From Roseovarius sp. Pro17 (GTDB lineage: Bacteria > Pseudomonadota > Alphaproteobacteria > Rhodobacterales > Rhodobacteraceae): a DNA stretch of 64,000 bases. The notes under the pieces were generated by a model. The model saw only the letters and a program-made list of their open reading frames with translations. It did not search any database and was not told the DNA's origin. The stretch covers positions 2,418,001 to 2,482,000 of the forward strand of contig NZ_CP141179.1 in the NCBI RefSeq assembly GCF_035599575.1, given 5' to 3'. Both the position numbers and the translations under genes were made by a program. Shown piece by piece: positions 24,805-33,710 of the stretch (position 1 is its first letter; each line of letters begins with the position of its first letter).

Positions 24805-25767
24805 ATGAAACTGATCCAGAACCTTTCGGCTGCATTACTGGCCGGCGCGTCAACACTCGGCATGGCAAGTGCCGCCGAGATGGGCGCGGTGGACGAGCCG
24901 ATTAAACTGGCGATCAATGAATGGACCGGGCAGCATATCTCGACCCATATCGCGGGCGATATCCTTGAGAGTATGGGATACACTGTCGAATATGTGACCG
25001 CCGGAAACTATCCGCAATTCACCGCGCTAGGGGATGGCGATCTGTCAGCCTCGCTTGAGGTGTGGCTGAACAACGCCGGAGAGATTTATCCCAAGATGAA
25101 AGAGGCGGGCAAAACCGTCGATATCGGTCCACTGGGCCTCGAAACCCGCGAGGGGTGGATGTATCCCAAGCATATGGAGGAAACCTGCCCCGGCCTTCCC
25201 GACTGGGAGGCGCTAAAGGCCTGCCAAGAGGCGCTGGTCACTGCCGAGACGTTTCCGCAGGGCCGCATCCTGTCCTATCCCGCCGACTGGGGCACGCGTT
25301 CGGCCGACATGATCGAGGCCTTGGCGCTGGACTACAAAGCCGTGCCTGCCGGGTCCGAAGGCGCGCTGGTGGCCGAGTTGAAATCAGCAGACGCGCGCAA
25401 GACGCCGCTGGTGATGATGTTCTGGGCACCGCACTGGGTGTTCGCCGAAGTGGACGCCGGTTGGGTCGAAACACCCGCCTACGAGCCTGCGTGCGATACC
25501 GATCCAGCCTGGGGTCCGAACCCCGATGCGACAGGCGATTGCAGCGTCGAGCAGCCGGTTACGATGAAGGTCGCATGGTCCGGTTTTGAGGAGAAATGGC
25601 CCGCCGCTTGGGAGTTCCTCAAGGCGTTTCAGATGGACACGCCGGAACAGGAACGCATGATGAAAGCGATCGATCAGGACGGCGAAAAGATTGACGATGT
25701 CGTCGCGGCCTATGTCGAAGAGAGCAAAGACACTTGGACCCCGTGGGTCGAAGCGGCTAAGCAATAG
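24805..25767 (+). CDS. Glycine betaine/proline-type ABC transporter substrate-binding protein (ProX/OpuAC)
   Basis: A 320-residue precursor with signal peptide MKLIQNLSAALLAGASTLGM, cleaved near ASAA. AGGAGG precedes the ATG. OpuAC-family features are IKLAINEWTGQHISTHIAGD, the DLSASLEVWLNN segment, and MMFWAPHWVFAEV, whose Trp residues resemble the aromatic box that holds quaternary ammonium groups. It is the first gene of a three-gene importer. The demethylation-type enzymes on the other side of the operon support glycine betaine or a related methylated amine as the ligand. Confidence 0.9.
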   Translation: MKLIQNLSAALLAGASTLGMASAAEMGAVDEPIKLAINEWTGQHISTHIAGDILESMGYTVEYVTAGNYPQFTALGDGDLSASLEVWLNNAGEIYPKMKEAGKTVDIGPLGLETREGWMYPKHMEETCPGLPDWEALKACQEALVTAETFPQGRILSYPADWGTRSADMIEALALDYKAVPAGSEGALVAELKSADARKTPLVMMFWAPHWVFAEVDAGWVETPAYEPACDTDPAWGPNPDATGDCSVEQPVTMKVAWSGFEEKWPAAWEFLKAFQMDTPEQERMMKAIDQDGEKIDDVVAAYVEESKDTWTPWVEAAKQ

Positions 25768-25775
25768 GCCAACCA

Positions 25776-25804
25776 ATGCGGCCCGCGCCGGGCGTGGGCC
25801 GCAT
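25776..25804 (+). terminator. Intercistronic hairpin after binding-protein gene
   Basis: ATGCGGCCC pairs with GGGCCGCAT around an 11-base loop, between the binding-protein stop and the ATPase start. There is no T-run, so it more likely stabilises the upstream mRNA than terminates it. Confidence 0.6.
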
Positions 25805-25825
25805 ACCCCATAGCCGGAGCGCTAG

Positions 25826-26896
25826 ATGACGACATCCTCTGACGCCCCTCAAAAGGACGCGAAGCTGTCCGTGCGGAACCTCTGGAAGGTCTATGGCCCT
25901 GATCCGGACGGCGTCACCTCAGGCGATTTTGCGCAGATGCCGCTGGAGCAAAAACTGAGCCATGTGCGCGGTGCCGATCACTTTGTCGCTGCCGCCGATG
26001 TCAGCTTTGACGTAGCAGAGGGCGAGATTTTCGTCATCATGGGCCTGTCGGGGTCCGGCAAATCCACCGTGCTGCGCTGTATCTCGCGGCTGGTCGAGCC
26101 GACGCTGGGCGAGGTTTTTCTGGACGGTGACGACCTGCTCAAGGCGAACGGGCGCGCGCTGATTGAGCTGCGCCGCCACAAGATGGGCATGGTATTTCAG
26201 GATTTCGGCCTACTGCCGCATCTGGACGTGGTGCAGAACGTGGCATTCCCCCTCAAGGCGCAGCGCCGCCCGCGCGAAGAGCGGCGCGCACTTGCCCGCG
26301 AGATGATCGAACTGGTCGGCCTCAAGGGCAAGGAGAGTGCGTATCCACACGAACTATCCGGCGGCCAGCAACAGCGTGTCGGCATCGCCCGCAGCCTCGC
26401 CGCAGGCCCCGAACTGTGGTTTCTGGACGAACCGTTCTCGGCGCTTGACCCGCTGATCCGCAGCCAGATGCAGGACGAATTTCTGCGCCTGCAAAAGCAG
26501 CTTTTGAAAACCATTGTCTTTGTCACGCACGACTTTCTAGAGGCGCTGAAACTGGCCGACCGGATCTGTATCATGAAGGACGGGCAGATCGTGCAGATCG
26601 GCACACCCGCCGAAATCGTGCTGCGCCCCGCCGACGCCTATGTGCGCGAATTCATCGGCGACGTGCCGCTGGCCAACGTGCTGGCCGCCGAGGACGTGAT
26701 GGGCCCCGCGCATGACGACGGCAAGGAGCATCCGCAAGTGCCGCGCCGCACGATACTGGACGAGGCGATCAAGCTGTTCGACGATCATACCGTGACGGTC
26801 GATGTGGTGGACGATGGTGGGCGCGTCGTCGGCTCGCTACATCCGCTGACGGTGATCCGCTCACTCTATCACGACGACATTGTCGCCGACATATGA
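25826..26896 (+). CDS. Glycine betaine/proline-type ABC transporter ATP-binding protein (ProV/OpuAA)
   Basis: A 356-residue ATPase. Walker A is MGLSGSGKSTVLRC near residues 72-85, the Q-loop is MVFQDFGLLPH, the signature is ELSGGQQQRVGIARSLA, Walker B is LWFLDEPFSALDP and the switch His lies in VFVTHDFLEALK. The N-terminal VRNLWKVYGP and the KLSHVRGADHFVAAADVSFD stretch are typical of OpuAA. The C-terminal region after residue 290 is a shortened CBS-like regulatory part. The stop overlaps the permease start by 4 bases (ATGA). Confidence 0.93.
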   Translation: MTTSSDAPQKDAKLSVRNLWKVYGPDPDGVTSGDFAQMPLEQKLSHVRGADHFVAAADVSFDVAEGEIFVIMGLSGSGKSTVLRCISRLVEPTLGEVFLDGDDLLKANGRALIELRRHKMGMVFQDFGLLPHLDVVQNVAFPLKAQRRPREERRALAREMIELVGLKGKESAYPHELSGGQQQRVGIARSLAAGPELWFLDEPFSALDPLIRSQMQDEFLRLQKQLLKTIVFVTHDFLEALKLADRICIMKDGQIVQIGTPAEIVLRPADAYVREFIGDVPLANVLAAEDVMGPAHDDGKEHPQVPRRTILDEAIKLFDDHTVTVDVVDDGGRVVGSLHPLTVIRSLYHDDIVADI

Positions 26897-28953
26897 GCCG
26901 CGCCGCCAAACGCACGCTGCGCTCTGTCGGCATGGCCTGGCCCTGGTTGGCGCTGATCGCGGGGACCACCGTGCTGGTGCTGCTGCGGCAGAGCTATCCG
27001 CAGATTCTGGCCTATCCCGAGGGCTGGACGATCCCGCTGGCCGACTGGATCAACGTCGCCGCCGACTGGTTCGTCGAGCGGGCGCAATCGTTTTTCCGCG
27101 CCATTGCGCACGGCCTTGATATCGCGTTTTCGCTGATGCAGGACATTCTGATCGGGCTGCCTTGGTTGACCGTTGCCCTGATCGTCGCCGCTGCAGCATG
27201 GCAGGGCGGCGGGATCAGGCTGGCCGCGCTGTCGGTGGCCGGGCTGCTTTATATCCTGATCTCCGGCTACTGGATTCAGGCGATGAACACCCTGTCGCTG
27301 GTGTTCGTCGCGCTGCCCTTGGCGGTGATGCTGGGCTTTGTCTTTGGATATATCGGCTATAGGTCGCAGCGCGCGCGCTGGGTCATCATGCCCGTGCTGG
27401 ACCTGATGCAGACGATCCCCGCCTTCGCCTATCTGATCCCGATCCTGCTGCTTTTTGGCTTTGGCCCGGTGGTGGGGCTGGTGGCCAGCGTGATCTTTGC
27501 CGCGCCGCCGATGGTGCGCAACACGGTGCTGGGGTTCCAGTCGATCCCGCCCGCGATACTGGAAAGCGCGCGCATGTCGGGCTGCACTGGCTGGCAAAGG
27601 TTCCTCTGGGCCGAGATGCCAACCGCATGGCGCCAGATGCTGATCGGGATCAACCAGACGACGATGGCGACGCTGTCGATGGTCATTATCGCCGCCATCA
27701 TCGGCGGCTTTGACGATATCGGCTGGGCGGTCCTGTCGAGTATGCGCAAGGCCCAGTTCGGGCAAAGCCTGATGTCGGGCCTCGTGATCGTCGTCATGGC
27801 AATCCTGCTGGACCGCATCACGGCGGCCTTTGCGGCGCGGCAATTGCCAACGGCCAGTTTCGTCGGATTGCCGGCGATCCGTTTTTTCGGCCTGCTGGCA
27901 GTGGTAGCCGGGCTAAGCGTTGCCGCCGGCTATGCCCTGCCCGGCCTCTGGCGCTGGCCGGAATGGGCGGTCTGGTCGCCTGCACAGGACATCAACAGAT
28001 GGACCGAATCCTTTCTCATCCGCTACGGCGGCGCGATGGACGCGCTCAAGAACGCGGCGCTCTATTATGTGCTGCTACCGGTAAAGATCGGGCTGGAAAA
28101 GGCCATCGTGCCCTTCACTTGGGGCGTGACCTTCGTGCCTGCGGCCAAGGCAGCCTACTGGGCCATTGCAGGGCTCTCCTGCCTCGTCGCCTTCGCCAAC
28201 GGGGCGTGGCGCGGCGGTATCGCGGTGGTCGTTGGGCTGGCGTTCCTCTATTTCGGCGCGACGGGTCTGCCGTGGTTGTCGGTGCTGGGCTTTGCCGTGC
28301 TGTTGTCGTGGCAACTGGGCGGCTGGCACCTGTCCGCGTTCGTCGGGGGCGGAACGGCGTTTCTGCTCGTCAACGGCATCTGGCCGCAAGCGATGCTGTC
28401 GGTTTACCTCTGCTCGGTCGCGGTGCTGATCTGCATCGTGTTCGGCGGCCTGCTGGGCGTCTGGGGCGCGTCATCAAAACTGGCCTCGAACGTGATCCGT
28501 CCCGTCAACGACGTGCTACAGACCCTGCCGCAATTCGTGCTGCTGATCCCCGCGCTGATGCTGTTTCAGGTGGGCGATTTCACCGCACTTTTGGCGATCG
28601 TCGCCTATGCCATCGTGCCGATGGTCCGCTATACGGAATTTGGCCTGCGCGGCGTATCGCCCACATTGATCGACGCGGGCATTTCCAGCGGCTGCTCACC
28701 CTGGCAGCTATTCTGGCAGGTGCGCCTGCCGCAAGCGCTGCCGCAGATCCTGATTGGGGTGAACCAAACGGTGCTCTACGCGCTGGGGATGCTGGTCATC
28801 GCAGCACTGGTCGGCACGACGGGGCTGGGACAGCTGATATTTCTGGCGCTGGGGCGGGCCGACGCGGGCGCGGGACTGGTCGCAGGCCTTGGCATGGCGC
28901 TGCTGGCAATGATGGTGGACCGGATATTACAGGCGGTCATGCGGCGGATGTAG
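26893..28953 (+). CDS. Glycine betaine-type ABC transporter permease, fused tandem ProW domains
   Basis: At 686 residues this is about twice the length of a usual ProW. It contains two permease domains. The first has its cytoplasmic EAA-type loop at about residues 221-250 (ESARMSGCTGWQRFLWAEMP), and the second at about 590-620 (LIDAGISSGCSPWQLFWQVR). Both are followed by IGINQT / IGVNQT. Multiple hydrophobic segments surround each. The fusion means one chain can supply both halves of the membrane channel, so no separate partner is needed, as seen in some tandem ProW-type permeases of Rhodobacteraceae. The ATG overlaps the ATPase stop. Confidence 0.9.
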   Translation: MSRAAKRTLRSVGMAWPWLALIAGTTVLVLLRQSYPQILAYPEGWTIPLADWINVAADWFVERAQSFFRAIAHGLDIAFSLMQDILIGLPWLTVALIVAAAAWQGGGIRLAALSVAGLLYILISGYWIQAMNTLSLVFVALPLAVMLGFVFGYIGYRSQRARWVIMPVLDLMQTIPAFAYLIPILLLFGFGPVVGLVASVIFAAPPMVRNTVLGFQSIPPAILESARMSGCTGWQRFLWAEMPTAWRQMLIGINQTTMATLSMVIIAAIIGGFDDIGWAVLSSMRKAQFGQSLMSGLVIVVMAILLDRITAAFAARQLPTASFVGLPAIRFFGLLAVVAGLSVAAGYALPGLWRWPEWAVWSPAQDINRWTESFLIRYGGAMDALKNAALYYVLLPVKIGLEKAIVPFTWGVTFVPAAKAAYWAIAGLSCLVAFANGAWRGGIAVVVGLAFLYFGATGLPWLSVLGFAVLLSWQLGGWHLSAFVGGGTAFLLVNGIWPQAMLSVYLCSVAVLICIVFGGLLGVWGASSKLASNVIRPVNDVLQTLPQFVLLIPALMLFQVGDFTALLAIVAYAIVPMVRYTEFGLRGVSPTLIDAGISSGCSPWQLFWQVRLPQALPQILIGVNQTVLYALGMLVIAALVGTTGLGQLIFLALGRADAGAGLVAGLGMALLAMMVDRILQAVMRRM

Positions 28954-28958
28954 CGGCC

Positions 28959-29897
28959 TCAGTTCAACGAGATCGCCTGAATATACCGCACAAAAAGGTC
29001 ACGCTCGCTCATGATGTCGAGTTTGCCATAGATACGGCGCTTGTGATTTTTGACGTTGCCGACCGACAGTGCCAGAACCTCGGCGATGCTGGCGCTTGCA
29101 TGGCCATTGAGGGTCAGTTCCACGATGTCGCGCTCGCGTGGGGTCAGGCCCAGCCCGGCGATCCACTGGCGGTGGCAAAGACGCCGCGCCGTATGCTGCG
29201 CGGTCAGGGTCGAGCGGTAGGCGTCTGGTGTTTCCCCGCCGGAATCGCCGCCCTCCACCAGCGCTATTTCGGGCCTTTGCTGCGCGCTCCATTCATTGGT
29301 GAACCAGATCGTTCCGCCAGTGTCGCTGGTCAGGCGCGGCGGACTGCCCAGCGAGGGCGAGCCGTCTGTCACGCTGCTTTCCTCGTGCTGCAGAAGTGCG
29401 CGGATATGCACACGGTAGAGCGCCGCGCCCACGTCAAATATCTGCCGCAGGTTCCGCACATCACCGGGCGAAAACAGCCCCCGCCGGTTATTATAAAATA
29501 GCGCGACGGAATCGCGCCCGACGGCGGGCAGGAAAACCCCAATCTCGTCCTTGACGCCGATCTGGGGCAGAAAGACGTCTGTGTATGTCGCATACCGCTT
29601 GCGCGCGAACGCAATGTCCTGAAGCCAGACGACCCCCGGCTCTTCGGCGGTGCGCCAATGCTCGACATAAGGGTCGGCATCGACGAACTGCGACAGGTAC
29701 AGCTCGGCCATATGCGACGGAAAGGTGTGCGAATGAATCAAAAAGCACGGTTTACCCTCGACCGAATAGCGCGCCATCGTGATAAAGTCATAGTCCAGCT
29801 CGCTGCCGATCGCATCAGCCAGATGCTTTTCAAAGCGGGCCGTGCCGACCGCGTCCATTGCAGCAGGCAGGGCATCCAGAAAACCGGAATCGCTCAT
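28959..29897 (-). CDS. LuxR family transcriptional regulator
   Basis: A 312-residue regulator with a C-terminal LuxR-type HTH at about residues 250-307: LGLTPRERDIVELTLNGHA, then SIAEVLALSVGNVKNHKRRI with the recognition helix. The N-terminal about 180 residues are an uncharacterised sensor region that lacks an obvious receiver Asp pattern or membrane segment, and its Trp/Tyr-rich stretch does not clearly match an autoinducer-binding domain. It ends 5 bases after the convergent permease stop and is upstream of nothing on its own strand except by the operon order, where the aminotransferase gene lies behind it. It probably regulates the flanking methylamine-type genes. Confidence 0.82.
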   Translation of the reverse strand: MSDSGFLDALPAAMDAVGTARFEKHLADAIGSELDYDFITMARYSVEGKPCFLIHSHTFPSHMAELYLSQFVDADPYVEHWRTAEEPGVVWLQDIAFARKRYATYTDVFLPQIGVKDEIGVFLPAVGRDSVALFYNNRRGLFSPGDVRNLRQIFDVGAALYRVHIRALLQHEESSVTDGSPSLGSPPRLTSDTGGTIWFTNEWSAQQRPEIALVEGGDSGGETPDAYRSTLTAQHTARRLCHRQWIAGLGLTPRERDIVELTLNGHASASIAEVLALSVGNVKNHKRRIYGKLDIMSERDLFVRYIQAISLN

Positions 29898-29987
29898 CGA
29901 CGGACCTCCTGGGCGGGCAAATAGGACGCGCCGTGTGTAGCGCGCCCTGCCCAGTTGCGCTGCCGCTTTTTCACAGCGCCTGCGACG

Positions 29988-31301
29988 TCAGCGGGTCAGT
30001 GATGCGAACGCCGCATCCAGGCCGTCGGCGATAGGCCCGACATCCTCCATCGACAGACACATCGGCGGGACCATACGTAGCACCGACTGGTGGGGGCCGG
30101 ATTTCGACAAGATCAAACCAGCGTCGCGGCACGCCTCAAAAATGGTGGCAGTCGCGGCCTTGTCCGGCGCTTTAGTCTTGCGGTCGCTGACGATCTCGAT
30201 CGCCTGCATCAGGCCGCGCCCGCGCACATCACCGATGGCGGGGTGTTTCTGCTGCAGGTCCCGCAGCCGTTCCAGCAGCGCGCCGCCGACGTCTTTGGCG
30301 TTTTGCTGCAGTTTGTCCTCGGCGATAACCTGCAACACCGCTCGCCCAGCTGCGCAGCAGGTCGGATTTGCGCCGTAAGTGTGGAACATGAATTTCTCGG
30401 CCATCGGTGCCGCCACCTGCTTGCGCGCGACGACCGCGCCAAGCGGGAAGCCGTTGCCGATACCCTTGGCCATCACCACGATATCGGGGATCGCATCGTC
30501 TGCCTCAAAGCCCCACATATGGTCGCCGGTGCGGCCAAAGCCTGACTGCACCTCATCAGCGATGTATAGCCCGCCTGCCGCGCGCACCCTCTCGGCCGCG
30601 CCACTGAGATAGCCCGGTGGCATTTCAACGATGCCGCCATAGCCCTGCACCGGCTCAATGAACATGCCCGCGATGCGCCCCGTCGTGGCGGTCTGGATCG
30701 TGCGCTCGATCTCGTCGAGGTAGGGCTGCGTGCCGGAGCCAAAGATACCGCGATACTGGTTCGGCTCGGCCACAAACGCGACATTGCCGGGCATGCCGGG
30801 ATGGCGCCAGCCTGCGATGCCGGTGATCGATTGCGCGGCTGCGGTTGGCCCGTGATAGGCCGTGCGCAGCGACAAGAGGTCCAGATTGCCGGTATAGGTC
30901 CGCGCCATTGTCATCGCCAGATCAATGGCCTCGGAGCCTGAGTTGGTGAAATGCACGACCCATTCGATATCGCCCTTCGGCCCCTTGGGCATGGTCGCGG
31001 CCAACTCTTCGGCGAAATGGGCCGGGACGGGGTGGTAGAACATTGTGGTGCAGTGGGTCAGTTCCTGCGCCTGCTCCATCGCGGCGGCGACGACACGAGG
31101 GTGTGAGTGGCCAACTGAAATGCACAGGTTCATGCCCAGAAGGTCGGTATATTTGCGCCCCTCCACGTCCCAGAGGTATTGCATCTGGCCCTTTTTGAAT
31201 ACCAATGGCTCGCGGAATGGCACGAATTTGCTCAGCGACGCCGCGTAATAAGCATCGCGGCGGGCGGCGGTGGCGCCGGTGGTCCAGTCAGTCTTCATCA
31301 T
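29988..31301 (-). CDS. Class III aminotransferase, AGXT2-like
   Basis: A 437-residue PLP enzyme. Landmarks are VVHFTNSGSEAIDLAMTMAR near residues 115-134, IADEVQSGFGRTG with Asp249, and IVVMAKGIGNGFPLG with Lys279. The sequence style (LSLRTAYHGPTAAAQSITG, HTYGANPTCCAAGRAVL) matches alanine-glyoxylate aminotransferase 2 type enzymes. GTG, ATG and ATG codons are consecutive at the start; the ATG at 31301 is preferred because AAAGG lies seven bases upstream. It follows the first flavoprotein gene by a few bases, so it probably handles the amino acid left after N-demethylation, for example glycine to glyoxylate. That step is inferred. Confidence 0.87.
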   Translation of the reverse strand: MMKTDWTTGATAARRDAYYAASLSKFVPFREPLVFKKGQMQYLWDVEGRKYTDLLGMNLCISVGHSHPRVVAAAMEQAQELTHCTTMFYHPVPAHFAEELAATMPKGPKGDIEWVVHFTNSGSEAIDLAMTMARTYTGNLDLLSLRTAYHGPTAAAQSITGIAGWRHPGMPGNVAFVAEPNQYRGIFGSGTQPYLDEIERTIQTATTGRIAGMFIEPVQGYGGIVEMPPGYLSGAAERVRAAGGLYIADEVQSGFGRTGDHMWGFEADDAIPDIVVMAKGIGNGFPLGAVVARKQVAAPMAEKFMFHTYGANPTCCAAGRAVLQVIAEDKLQQNAKDVGGALLERLRDLQQKHPAIGDVRGRGLMQAIEIVSDRKTKAPDKAATATIFEACRDAGLILSKSGPHQSVLRMVPPMCLSMEDVGPIADGLDAAFASLTR

Positions 31302-31304
31302 CAC

Positions 31305-33710
31305 TCAGCCTTTCAGTCTAGTGTTATCGGGATCAAACGGGGGGCGGTTCAGCACATGCGCGGCGCAATCACGGCCCAGAATTTCGACGCTGAGGTCGCG
31401 GCGCGCCTCGCGGTCGCGCAGATAGGCCAGCGCCAGCGTCTTGCCCGTGCGGTGGCCATGCGCGCCCGAGGTGACGACGCCGACAACGCGGCCATTTCGG
31501 TGGACGGGATGCGCGTAGAAGGGATCAAAGCCTTGGGTTTCAATCTCAAGCAGCACCATATCCCAACGGGCAGGATCGTCCATTCGCCGTGTCAGCGCCT
31601 CCTGCCCCACAAAGGTGTGACCACTCTTAATTATCGCGCCCATTCCGCTTTCTGCCGGAGTCCGCTCAGTCGTCAGGTCGCTGCCCCAGCCGCGATAGCC
31701 CTTTTCCAGCCGCATCGAATTGGCGGCGAATGCGCCGTAATATCCGATGGCATGCGCCTGACCCGCCTCTTCCAGTGCGAGGAAAACATGGCGCATATCC
31801 TCGGCGGCGATGTGCAGCTCCCATCCCAGCTCGCCTATATAGGACACACGCAGCGCTCGCGCCGGGCGGCCTGCGATCTGGATGGTCTGCGCGCTTAGCC
31901 ACGGAAATTGACTGAGGTCGGCGTCCGTCACCTGCGCCAGCACATCGCGCGATTTCGGCCCCATCAGGCCGATCACGCCAAATGCCTCGGTCACGTTGCG
32001 CAGCTTCACGTCCAGACCGTTTGCACGGGCGCTGAGCAGATCGAAATCCATCTCTTCGGCCGCGGCGGCCGAGGTCAGATAGGCGTGATCATCGCCCAGA
32101 ATGGTAACGGTGAATTCGGCCTGCGTGCCGCCCGCCGGGGTCAGGGCATGGGTCAGGCCAATGCGGCCCGTGCGCGGCGCGCGGTTTGCGCCCAAGCTGT
32201 CAACAAAGGCGCGCGCGTCAGGGCCAATCACGTCGAATTTGGAAAACACTGACAGGTCAGCCAGCGCGACGCGGCTACTGACCACCTCGACCTCGCGCGC
32301 CACGGCAGCGAACCAGTTCGGGCGGCGAAAGCTGTGCGTCGCCACATCGCCGGGCGCACCCGAGAACCAATTGGGCCGCTCCCATCCGTAGGCGGCGCCC
32401 ATGACCGCGCCACGCGACAACATCTCGTGGTGCAGCGGCGACAGGCGCTTGCCGCGCGCGGCGGGGCGTTCCTCGAACGGGTAGTGCACGCCAAATTGAA
32501 GGCCGAAACACTCGACAGCCTTGTCCACGCGATAATCGCGGTCGGCCCATTTTCCGAACCGGCGGCTGTCGATGGCCAGTGCGTCCATTGGCGGCGCGCC
32601 ATGCGTCATCCAATGCGCGAGGAACCAGCCCGCGCCGCCGCCCTCCATTACTCCCATGGACGAGCCGGTCAGCAGCCACGCGTTTGGCAGCCCATGCGCC
32701 GGGCCGATCAGCGGATTGGCGTCGGGGGTGAAGGTAATCGGTCCGTTGACCACGGACTTGACGCCGCCACTCCCAAGCGCGGGAATGCGCGCCATCGCGG
32801 CCTCGATAATATGCTCGACCCGGTCCAGATCGGGCGGCATGAGGTCCGCGCCGAATTCGGGCGGGACGCCGTCGATTGACCACGGCTGCGCGGCCTTTTC
32901 ATAGGGGCCGAGGATGAGGCCGTCGCGCTCTTGCCTCACATACCAGCTTTCTTCGGGGTCGCGGATAATGGGTAGCTCTGCCGCGCCGGCCGCAATGCGG
33001 GCAGCAACCTCAGGCACCGTGTCGGTCACCAGATACTGGTGCAGCATCGGCACGGAGGGGATGTTCAGCCCCATCATCTGTCCGATCTCCCAGCCCCACG
33101 TGCCTGCGGCATTGACGATATGGCGCGCGCGGATTTCGCCCTTTGCGGTCTGGACGATCCACTGTGCGCCCTCGCGACGGATCGCCTGCACGGGGTTATA
33201 GCGCTGGAACGTCGCGCCGCCGCGCACGGCTACCTGTGCCATTGCGTTCGTCGCCATAGTCGGATCGACATGGCCATCATCCGGTTCGTAGATGCCGCCC
33301 AGCAGACCGTCGAGCGTCGCCAGCGGATAGAGTTCCGCCACACGCTCGGGCGTCAGGATTTCCAGCGGATAGCCGGTGAATTTCGACAGGCCGGCGACAT
33401 GGGCGAATTCGTCCATACGGTCGGGATTGCGCGTGATCCGCATCGCGCCCGAGGGGTGAAAGCCGACATTCTGACCCGTCTCCTGGGGCAGGATATCGCG
33501 GTAGAGCCGCACCGACGTCGCACGCAATTCCTGCACCGTGGCGTTATGCGCGAAATGCGTGCAGAGGCCAGCCGCATGCCAGGTAGAGCCGTGGGTAAGG
33601 TCGTTTTTCTCGACCAGCACAACATCGCTCCACCCCGCCTTGGTCAGGTGGTAGGCCAGCGATACGCCCATGACGCCGCCGCCGATGATCAGAACCTGGG
33701 CATCGCTCAT
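31305..33710 (-). CDS. DMGDH/sarcosine-dehydrogenase-like flavoprotein with C-terminal GcvT domain (1)
   Basis: An 801-residue two-domain enzyme. The N-terminal DAO-type FAD domain starts with LIIGGGVMGVSLAYHL, and His45 in HGSTWHAAGL matches the residue that attaches FAD covalently in dimethylglycine dehydrogenase. The linker FAO_M domain lies about residues 370-425, and the GcvT-like tetrahydrofolate domain covers roughly 430-790, with SYIGELGWELHIAAED and GAYGYY-type folate-binding elements. Such enzymes remove an N-methyl group and pass formaldehyde to tetrahydrofolate. It overlaps its paralogue at 33707 by 4 bases. Specificity between dimethylglycine, sarcosine or another N-methyl compound is not readable from the sequence. 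Confidence 0.88.
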   Translation of the reverse strand: MSDAQVLIIGGGVMGVSLAYHLTKAGWSDVVLVEKNDLTHGSTWHAAGLCTHFAHNATVQELRATSVRLYRDILPQETGQNVGFHPSGAMRITRNPDRMDEFAHVAGLSKFTGYPLEILTPERVAELYPLATLDGLLGGIYEPDDGHVDPTMATNAMAQVAVRGGATFQRYNPVQAIRREGAQWIVQTAKGEIRARHIVNAAGTWGWEIGQMMGLNIPSVPMLHQYLVTDTVPEVAARIAAGAAELPIIRDPEESWYVRQERDGLILGPYEKAAQPWSIDGVPPEFGADLMPPDLDRVEHIIEAAMARIPALGSGGVKSVVNGPITFTPDANPLIGPAHGLPNAWLLTGSSMGVMEGGGAGWFLAHWMTHGAPPMDALAIDSRRFGKWADRDYRVDKAVECFGLQFGVHYPFEERPAARGKRLSPLHHEMLSRGAVMGAAYGWERPNWFSGAPGDVATHSFRRPNWFAAVAREVEVVSSRVALADLSVFSKFDVIGPDARAFVDSLGANRAPRTGRIGLTHALTPAGGTQAEFTVTILGDDHAYLTSAAAAEEMDFDLLSARANGLDVKLRNVTEAFGVIGLMGPKSRDVLAQVTDADLSQFPWLSAQTIQIAGRPARALRVSYIGELGWELHIAAEDMRHVFLALEEAGQAHAIGYYGAFAANSMRLEKGYRGWGSDLTTERTPAESGMGAIIKSGHTFVGQEALTRRMDDPARWDMVLLEIETQGFDPFYAHPVHRNGRVVGVVTSGAHGHRTGKTLALAYLRDREARRDLSVEILGRDCAAHVLNRPPFDPDNTRLKG

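Noticed and set aside
26869..27843. 324-codon minus-strand ORF opposite the fused permease
   Set aside because: It has many His, Gln and Arg residues, as expected from antisense of GC-rich coding DNA; the permease frame is certain.
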